Both the position numbers and the translations under genes were made by a program. The notes under the pieces were generated by a model, which searched no databases, was not told the DNA's origin, and saw only the letters and a list, made by a program, of their open reading frames with translations. A stretch of DNA of 26,564 nucleotides from JBMNTP01 sp050945795 (GTDB lineage Bacteria; Bacillota; Clostridia; Christensenellales; MGBC116941), in NCBI GenBank assembly GCA_050945795.1, contig JBMNTP010000028.1, positions 1 to 26,564 of the forward strand. Reading direction: 5' to 3'. Positions 20,727 to 26,564 of this stretch are shown piece by piece (the first letter of the stretch is position 1; every line of letters starts with the position of its first letter).

Positions 20727-22647
20727 GCACGTCTGTATTAAACGTTAGATAGTAGCCCTGCGCCCCGTCCGGCAGAGCCAAATTGAATACTCTTGTGTCG
20801 TAATTATATGTGAAGCTGTATTGTGAGGTAGGAACAAGCTCTCCCACAGAGCGGCTGCCGGAGGAATCCTGATTCCAGAAATACAGCTTAACCGATTCAT
20901 TATCAAGCTCCAGGCCTTTTTGCAGCGTGTCTGTGAGGATTGTATTTTCAATAGGCGCTTGGTTGGCATTTATATAAACGTCCCAGCCTATATATCCGTT
21001 TTCTGGCGTATATTCTACGCCAAGACCCTTTTCAATAGCCTTGTTATCCACATCTCGCTCTCCCCATACGGTAACGGTGGGGGAGGAGGGTATGCCAGTT
21101 GTAAGGTCGGCTTTGTTTCTAAATGTCACGTTTTCATTATTGGTCAAAAATACGCTAAGGTCAGTTACAACAGTTTGGAATGTTATAACTGTTTGAGCCG
21201 TAATCTCGCCAAGCGTAATGGTGAGTGTGTTGCCGTCTTGGTTAAGCCTTGTGCCGGGGACAGCGCCATCTATAAGCAATGAACCGTCAACATATGCTTG
21301 TCCGTCCTGTATAGTATCTACTACAACGGCATTTGGCATATGCATATTGTTCTGGTTTACAGTTATTGTCCAAGACAGTTTGCGATCGGTATAGTCGTAG
21401 CCGGTACCGGTTTTTGTGAGCACCTCGCTTACAACATTCTGCCCCGTATTTGTTACGGTAGATGTTGTTATGCCGCCGCCTGAAAGGGAAGCGGAGTTAT
21501 TGCGATAGCTGGTCGTTTTATTGTTCGCGTAATCATTCGGATTTGCAACCTTGGTTTTAAAGGTTATATACGGATGTTCGCTCGCCGCGAGGTCGCCGAG
21601 ATAGACGGTAAGAACTTTTGTATCGCTGTTATAGAAGTATTGGCCGTCTTGAGATGTTACGTCATCAAATGATGCGACCGCCGCTAACGGCACTGTTGTA
21701 GTGCCATCTCTTCTTGTAACGCCAAAGGCGGGGTCAAACTCCTGGTTTGAGCCGATTGTGTCTGTTATAATGGCGCCGGTTATAGCCCTGCCGTTTCTGT
21801 TTACCTCAAGCCGCCAGGTGATAAGCTGATTGGCTCTGTCATATCCTTGTCCGGTTTTTGCCAGCAGGCTAGTGCCTATGCCTACATTGCCCGATTGCTG
21901 CGGATATGAGCTACCATCTATATTAAGCACTCCGGTATTTCTAAATCCGGTTGTGCCTTGCTGCGAATAATAAGCATCATCAACGCTGGTCGTGAATGTT
22001 ATGGTCTGAACGCCGGCAGCGGCAGAGCCAAAGGTATATGTAAGGTTCTGTCCGCTAAGGCTTGATGTATCTCCAAATGTTTCGGGCAACGCTCCGTTTC
22101 TTCTAACAGAGCTTGCATCGAGCGTAAGATATTGTGGTATTGTATCGGTCAGCGTAGCGCCGGCGGGGATTGTGCGGTTGTTGTTGTTTAGTTTTATAGT
22201 CCAGTCTATATAGTTAACGCCACCTTGTGACCTCGCCACTCCAGTTTTTTGTACCCAGTCGGTAGTGACAGAAACCGTCGCGTTAGTGGAATCAAGCGGA
22301 TCAACAGAGGCGGTTGAATTCAGTTCGACATCGTTTGAAAGCGTTTTAGAAGAACCCTCCGTGCCAAACGCACCGTCAGTAGGGGTGGTAACTATGGTAA
22401 ACGACGTTGTTCCTGTTACATCGCCCAAGGAGAAAACAAGGTTTCCCGCCCCGTCGTTTGATGTTGGTGCGATAGATGAAGATTTATACGTTTGGTTAGC
22501 CCCTAACGTATCCTCAACGGTAACGCCGGGAACGGTGACTTCGGGGTCGCCGGAATTGACGGTTACCGTCCATGTAATCTCATTTGTGGCGGGATTATAT
22601 GTGCCGCCTTTTTCAATAGTCGCTTCTATGGGGGGCCCTACCGGAGT
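20710..22647 (-). pseudogene. LPXTG surface adhesin, middle part: repeated collagen-binding (Cna-type) Ig-like domains
   Basis: The frame is open from 22647 to a TAA at 20710; the apparent TTG start at 22428 is only an internal codon. The segment holds at least four tandem Ig-like domains of the collagen-binding/Cna-A type. Each has a K-TG-GYD motif (LAKTGQGYDRANQLITWRLE, LTKTGTGYDYTDRKLSWTIT) and a D-T-I motif (AIITDTIGSN, AVVVDTIQDG, ATLTDTIPQY). These motifs often support isopeptide bonds. The segment lacks a signal peptide and a wall anchor. It is joined upstream by restoring one C at 22641-22646 (giving EDELPVGPPIEAT) and downstream by removing one A. Confidence 0.82.
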
Positions 22648-23222
22648 TCATCCTCGAAAACTATGGTATATATTTCGCCGCCGGCGTCCAATTGGAAAGA
22701 GACGCTGTCTCCATCGCCTATCTTTCCGTCATCAAATGAGCCGTCAACAGTATAATTGATGGTTACATCAGAAAGGTGCTGCATATCATCATGGAAGGTG
22801 AAGGTAGCGATGCCGGCTACCGTAATATTAAGATTACCTATGGTATAAGTTTCGCCATCAACTGTTGTTGTAAAGATCCTGTCGGTTATCGGCGTAAAAC
22901 TTGCTATACTGGTTAATTCTTCCGGCAGAGAAATTGTAAAATAGTCGCTGCCGACTACATCATCGCTTGGATTATCTGCATCGTTAACTTTAAAGCTGTA
23001 AGAGATGCTAACGTTGGCGTCCTGCGGTATGTTGCTAAAATCCGTTATCGGTTCGTCGTCACTGTCGAAAACGGCGAAACTCGAGCTGGTAATTTCGACC
23101 AAGGGGGGAATTAGGGTAATTACATCTCTTCCTCCGGCTGCATTTGCCAGTGGCACAAGAGCGAACATCTGCGCAAGCACCATAACAATGGCAATAAAGA
23201 TAGAAAAACGCTTGGTCTTCAT
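22638..23222 (-). pseudogene. LPXTG surface adhesin, 5' part: signal peptide and first domain
   Basis: The start ATG at 23222 has AGGAGG well placed (AGGAGGATATC). The signal peptide (MKTKRFSIFIAIVMVLAQMF ending LANA) is cleaved near residue 28. The first folded domain follows (ITSSSFAVFDSDDEPITDFS, SYSFKVNDADNPSDD, FTISLPEEL). The frame ends at TAG 22638 in ...FEDELR. One C inserted at 22641-22646 continues the reading as EDELPVGPPIEATIEKGGTY, a normal adhesin sequence. The whole locus is thus a signal-peptide adhesin with SpaA domains, LPQTG and its sortase, broken in three places. Confidence 0.82.
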
Positions 23223-23773
23223 GATATCCTCCTAATATTTTATAGTGATGCCGCATTTAAATGGCAGCGCTTCTAGCCAAACCCAAACTGCTTTTGAGCA
23301 TTAGCGGCGTGGAGCCTGGCTTTTGCCATGGATTATCATAACATCGCTTGCTTTTGCGGGCCTAGAAACATTGCCATATTTACAGCGGTGTCGGCATGCG
23401 CAGTGAAATAGCGGAGCCGGCTATAAATAAGTGCGCTGTTTTTTGCGGCGGCGCGTTTTATAGTGCTGTGCCGCCGCGATATCGATGAAAAGCATAAAGA
23501 TTACAAGATAAGTGCGGCGAATCCTGAAATGGAAATGCTATCCATCACTACATGAGTATCGGATTTATATAAGGCGCGCGGTTTACATCCGTATGCCGTA
23601 TAAACTGCCGATAACCTCAAAAAAGCCGACTTAAAAAGCTGCTTTTTAGCTTGGGCTGCCGGATAAAAATCCGGCAGCAGCCAAACAAACGTGGGCGGCG
23701 GAGCGATTTAGTCATGTCCGCCGCGCCAATACTTATAAAGTAAATTTCAAGTGGGATAGTCACATCTTAAGCG
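23223..23773. other. Long intergenic region upstream of the adhesin and downstream of katA
   Basis: These 550 bases hold no convincing gene. Several GC-rich inverted repeats are seen: GCGGCGGC at 23445-23452 with 23470-23477, GCTGCCGGAT at 23655-23664 with 23669-23678, and GCGGCGGA at 23695-23702 with 23717-23724. The near part is the probable adhesin leader. I looked for a cyclic-di-GMP riboswitch, common before such adhesins, and saw no match. Confidence 0.45.
23655..23678 (-). terminator. Strong hairpin, likely 3' end of the catalase transcript
   Basis: A 10-bp stem GCTGCCGGAT with a 4-base AAAA loop (TTTT on the minus strand) lies about 100 bases past the catalase stop. A further hairpin and TTTTTT follow downstream on the minus strand (about 23625-23650). 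The exact termination point is uncertain. Confidence 0.5.
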
Positions 23774-25282
23774 TTACGGCTTAAGTGTCGCTTGAATTAA
23801 ACCGTTGTTATCAAGCTTAGACAGTTCCTTAACTTTATCAAAATCCAGTCCGAGAGCCTCCGTTATGCGCTCGCCATATTCGGGATCTGCTAAGAAGCAA
23901 TGTACTGCGTGGCGGTATTTGATGTTGCTTGTTACAGGAGCAATGTCGGCCGCCGTGTTTTTGATAAGCAGCTTGCGCTTATCTTCCGTCATAAGGCGAT
24001 ACAGATTGCCGCCGGCGCGGAAGTTATCGTCTGTCGGGTCGTCTTTGGGGTCAAAGCGGTACATAGCGCCTTCAAGATCGAGCGGCGGCTCGGCGACATC
24101 GGGCTGCGGCGTCCAATAGCCGTCGCTGTTGGGCGTATATGCCGGAATACGGCCGTAGTTGCCATCTACACGCATAGCGCCGTCGCGATGGTATTCATAC
24201 ACATCGCATTTCGCGCGGTTAACGGGTATATGGTTGTGGTTAACTCCAAGCCTGTACCTCTGCGCGTCACCGTAGGAGAACAGCCTGCCTTGAAGGAACC
24301 TATCGGGCGAGAAGCCGATACCGGGTACAACGTGAGCGGGGGTGAAAGCCGACTGCTCAACCTCGGCAAAGAAGTTTTCGGGGTTGCGGTTCAGCTCAAG
24401 TATTCCTACCTCTATAAGCGGGAATTCGGCGTGCGGCCATATTTTTGTGATGTCAAACGGGTTCTCGTAATGATTTTTGGCCTGTTCTTCCGTCATTATC
24501 TGCACGAACATCTTCCATCTGGGGAAATCGCCTTTTTCAATCGCCTCAAACAGATCCCTGCCGTGGCTTTCACGATCTCTACCGCATATTTCGGCGGCTT
24601 CTTCATCGGTAAGGGTTTTTATGCCCTGCTGCGTATGGAAATGGAATTTGCACCATACCCGCTCGTTCTTGTCGTTATAGAAAGAGAAGGTATGCTCTCC
24701 ATAAAAATGCATGTTGCGGAAAGATGCAGGTATTCCGCGATCCGACATGACTATTGTGCGCTGATGGAAGCTTTCGGGCAGCATTGTCCAAAAATCCCAG
24801 TTATTCTGCGCCGAGCGCATGCCTGTCCTCGGGTCGCGTTTTACGGCGCGGTTAAGGTCGGCGAAGTTATGCACGTCACGCAGGAAGAAAGTGGGGGTGT
24901 TGTTGCCGACAAGATCCCAGTTTCCTTCTTCGGTATAGAATTTTACGGCTGTGCCGCGGATATCCCTTTCAGCGTCGGCTGCGCCGCGTTCACCTGCTAC
25001 CGTTGAGAAACGTATAAACAGTTCCGTCTTTTTGCCGGGCTGCAAAACCTTGGCCTTTGTGTATTTGGTAATATCGCCGGTAACCGTAAAGTCGCCGTAA
25101 GCGCCCCAGCCTTTAGCATGCATGCGCCGCTCGGGAATGACTTCGCGGTTAAAATGAGCCATTTTTTCAAGAAGCCATACGTCCTGCAATACCACCGGGC
25201 CACGAGGGCCTGCTGTAATAGCGTTTTCATTATCGGCTACCGGAGCGCCGACTTCATTGGTAAGTCTTTTCTTTTCATCCAT
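23774..25282 (-). CDS. katA: Catalase, monofunctional haem type (KatA-like)
   Basis: The enzyme breaks hydrogen peroxide into water and oxygen in the cytoplasm. The chosen ATG at 25282 has AAAGGAG about 9 bases upstream and gives 502 residues, normal for small-subunit (clade 3) catalases. The ATG at 25330 has no ribosome binding site. All catalytic parts are present: distal His55 in ERRMHAKGWGAYGDF, Asn128 in GNNTPTFF, and the proximal haem Tyr in RLFSYGDAQRYRLG, flanked by NHNHIPVN. It lies just downstream of a membrane-protein gene and a Fur/PerR-type regulator on the same strand, so peroxide control is likely. Its presence suggests an anaerobe that meets oxygen. Confidence 0.96.
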   Translation of the reverse strand: MDEKKRLTNEVGAPVADNENAITAGPRGPVVLQDVWLLEKMAHFNREVIPERRMHAKGWGAYGDFTVTGDITKYTKAKVLQPGKKTELFIRFSTVAGERGAADAERDIRGTAVKFYTEEGNWDLVGNNTPTFFLRDVHNFADLNRAVKRDPRTGMRSAQNNWDFWTMLPESFHQRTIVMSDRGIPASFRNMHFYGEHTFSFYNDKNERVWCKFHFHTQQGIKTLTDEEAAEICGRDRESHGRDLFEAIEKGDFPRWKMFVQIMTEEQAKNHYENPFDITKIWPHAEFPLIEVGILELNRNPENFFAEVEQSAFTPAHVVPGIGFSPDRFLQGRLFSYGDAQRYRLGVNHNHIPVNRAKCDVYEYHRDGAMRVDGNYGRIPAYTPNSDGYWTPQPDVAEPPLDLEGAMYRFDPKDDPTDDNFRAGGNLYRLMTEDKRKLLIKNTAADIAPVTSNIKYRHAVHCFLADPEYGERITEALGLDFDKVKELSKLDNNGLIQATLKP

Positions 25283-25349
25283 ACTCTCAATCTCCTTTTC
25301 ATTTTTAGTGCGATTTTTTACAAATTTCATCGTCTTATCTGCAATATAT

Positions 25350-25371
25350 TAAAAGCATGCTCTTTCATGCT
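25350..25371 (-). terminator. Weak terminator-like hairpin overlapping the membrane-protein stop
   Basis: AGCATG (25354-25359) pairs with CATGCT (25366-25371) over 6 bases and is followed by TTTT on the minus strand. The stem is short, so it may only weaken read-through into katA. Confidence 0.35.
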
Positions 25372-26045
25372 ATGGGCAGCGAAAATCCCATCAATACAAT
25401 AGCGACATACGCGCAGCTTTTAGGCAGCATAAGCATACCGACTTTAGCGTTGCGCCCCGAAAATAATACCACCGGCATATAGCAGGCAAAGCTTATAAAA
25501 ATAGCCAGCCAAAGATAGGGGAAAGCCCCGCCTTTTGTATGTGCGCCTATGGCGAAAAGCGCCATAACAACCATACCCAAAGCCAAAAAGGGTATATTGC
25601 GCCAAATCGCCCATTTCAGCGATGGACTTTTGGATGTCCAGCCGTTTTGAGGCATAAGGCAAAGTACTATACGAAGAGCCGCAAGCGCGTAAACAACCGG
25701 CGTAAGGTATGAGAAAGAGGGGATAGCATAATGCTTAACACCTATATCCCATAAAATCATATAGAATATTGTCATAGTTATTGAAGCGGCAAGCTTGCCT
25801 ATGCCTAGCGCCGTAGTATGATCTTTTCTACTGCTGTCCCACAAAAAATTGATTCTCGGTATAAGATGACATGAATCGCCTATGCCTAGAATCAAAGCCA
25901 TAATCCCAAAGCGCCACCCCTCTCCCCCAACCGTCGAGCCAACGCATAAAAGCGCAGCCGATATAAACACCGCGCTAAGGTAGGCGATATCAAAAACAGT
26001 TTCAATGAATTGCATGGAGCTTCTTTTTGTGTTAAGCCGTATCAT
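25365..26045 (-). CDS. Integral membrane protein, function unknown
   Basis: The chosen ATG at 26045 has GGAGA 5 bases upstream and overlaps the end of the regulator gene by 14 bases, which suggests coupled translation. This gives 226 residues; an ATG at 26015 is an alternative. About six or seven hydrophobic segments are visible (IAYLSAVFISAALLC, FGIMALILGIGDSCHLIP, ITMTIFYMILWDIGV, LTPVVYALAALRIVLCLM, IPFLALGMVVMALFAIG, YLWLAIFISFACYMPVV, YVAIVLMGFSLPIA). The phrase GDSCHLIPRI in the second segment could be functional. No transporter signature is recognised. Context between a PerR/Fur-type regulator and catalase suggests a redox- or metal-linked role, but this is inference only. Confidence 0.7.
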   Translation of the reverse strand: MIRLNTKRSSMQFIETVFDIAYLSAVFISAALLCVGSTVGGEGWRFGIMALILGIGDSCHLIPRINFLWDSSRKDHTTALGIGKLAASITMTIFYMILWDIGVKHYAIPSFSYLTPVVYALAALRIVLCLMPQNGWTSKSPSLKWAIWRNIPFLALGMVVMALFAIGAHTKGGAFPYLWLAIFISFACYMPVVLFSGRNAKVGMLMLPKSCAYVAIVLMGFSLPIA

Positions 26046-26433
26046 TTGTATCTCCGTCAGGTTTGCCAATGTCTTTATTAATGCAGTTAGGACAGATATA
26101 ATTAACGGTCATATCAACGGAGATAACCTCTCCGCTAATCTGACCTTTCAAAAAACTCATAAGATTGGGCAGCGCTATGTCCATCATCTGGCCGCAGTGT
26201 ATGCACTGGGCATGATCATGCGGGGCAGTGTTGCCCTCGTAGTAATCGGCGGCGCCCGCCCGCGCAACTCGCCGTATCATATTTGCGTCTGCGAAGCGGT
26301 TGAGATTGCGGTATACCGAGCCTAATGAAACGGAAGAAAACTTCTGTTTCACAAGCCAGTAAACCTGCTCCGCGGACAGGTGTTCACCGGTATTTATTAC
26401 AATGTCGAGAATTGCTTTTTGCAGTTTTGTCAT
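26032..26433 (-). CDS. Fur-family metalloregulator, PerR-like
   Basis: The 133-residue protein has an N-terminal winged helix (TKLQKAILDIV, HLSAEQVYWLVKQK, SLGSVYRNLNRFADANMI). A dimerisation domain follows with the regulatory-metal region HDHAQC and two CxxC pairs (CIHC and CPNC) for structural zinc. The N-terminus is a little shorter than usual Fur/PerR because the leading helix is trimmed. Catalase lies two genes downstream, pointing to PerR (peroxide sensing through iron-catalysed His oxidation) rather than iron control, but this cannot be decided by eye. Start ATG has AAGGAAAT at good spacing. A Fur-box-like site lies upstream, so self-regulation is likely. Confidence 0.87.
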   Translation of the reverse strand: MTKLQKAILDIVINTGEHLSAEQVYWLVKQKFSSVSLGSVYRNLNRFADANMIRRVARAGAADYYEGNTAPHDHAQCIHCGQMMDIALPNLMSFLKGQISGEVISVDMTVNYICPNCINKDIGKPDGDTNDTA

Positions 26434-26484
26434 ATTTATATTTCCTTAATGCCTACTAAAGGCAGCAAATGTTATGTTGCGTCA

Positions 26485-26503
26485 GATATTAAGAATCGTT
26501 ATC
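26485..26503. promoter_or_regulatory. Fur/PerR-box-like operator upstream of the regulator
   Basis: On the minus strand the 19 bases GATAACGATTCTTAATATC match the classical Fur box at 14 of 19 positions by my alignment. A perfect 7-base inverted repeat AATCGTT (26494-26500) / AACGATT (26523-26529) spans the same AT-rich region. Confidence 0.45.
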
Positions 26504-26564
26504 ATATAAATATAATAATAGGAACGATTACCATATTCATATAATAATGTATGTTTTTGATGAG

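Noticed and set aside
20710..22428. A separate gene starting at TTG 22428
   Set aside because: The frame continues upstream to 22647 with adhesin-like sequence and no ribosome binding site stands before 22428; it is a frameshifted piece of one adhesin.
23223..23440. Cyclic-di-GMP riboswitch upstream of the adhesin
   Set aside because: Such switches often precede clostridial adhesins, but the conserved GEMM-type core was not found on the minus strand.
23900..25006. Long plus-strand ORF (368 codons)
   Set aside because: It is antisense to catalase, whose residues and motifs are fully conserved; a shadow ORF of a GC-biased gene.

Overview
The window looks like a chromosomal segment from a Gram-positive, Clostridia-type Firmicute. 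The grounds are: strong purine-rich ribosome binding sites, frequent TTG starts, sigma-A promoters (TTGACA/TATAAT type), choline-binding-type wall repeats, an LPXTG adhesin with a sortase, a lipobox substrate-binding protein, a Bacillus-type LexA box and a PerR/Fur-catalase group. Genus cannot be read from the sequence.

Layout. (1) 2-754: 3' end of a wall-repeat surface protein, closed by a bidirectional terminator. (2) 1049-13890: a compact phage-derived island. An XRE repressor and a YARHG/zinc-ribbon membrane protein are read leftward. A sigma-region-4-like regulator is read rightward from a divergent promoter pair carrying three GTCACRAA repeats. A second promoter at 3076-3104 has a near-perfect LexA (SOS) box in its spacer. 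It reads into scaffold, N4-gp56-type major capsid, a small protein, portal, TerS, TerL, head-tail adaptor, a gp10-like tail hub, a tail-tip protein, a small tail-associated protein, a peptidoglycan-binding virion candidate, an XhlA-like protein and a holin. No integrase, replication, tape-measure or recognisable endolysin gene is present. (3) 13943-15992: a secreted wall-repeat protein with its own promoter. (4) 16056-18100: an orphan NMT1/THI5-like lipoprotein (-), tRNA-Thr(CGT) (+), and a multi-zinc-ribbon protein (-). (5) 18344-23222 (-): a large LPXTG adhesin and its sortase, broken by three separate one-base frameshifts. (6) 23774-26433 (-): a Fur/PerR-type regulator, a membrane protein and catalase.

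How it may work. The island resembles the logic of Bacillus PBSX: XRE repressor, sigma-like activator, structural operon, XhlA plus holin, no integration functions. The virion type, however, is short-tailed (podovirus-like). The LexA box in the late promoter predicts direct SOS control of particle production. The island could be a defective prophage, a domesticated killing particle or a gene-transfer-agent-like system. Sequence alone cannot separate these. The flanking wall-repeat proteins, the YARHG protein and the peptidoglycan-binding virion candidate all point to the cell envelope as the interface.

All domain names rest on reading motifs by eye; no database search was run.
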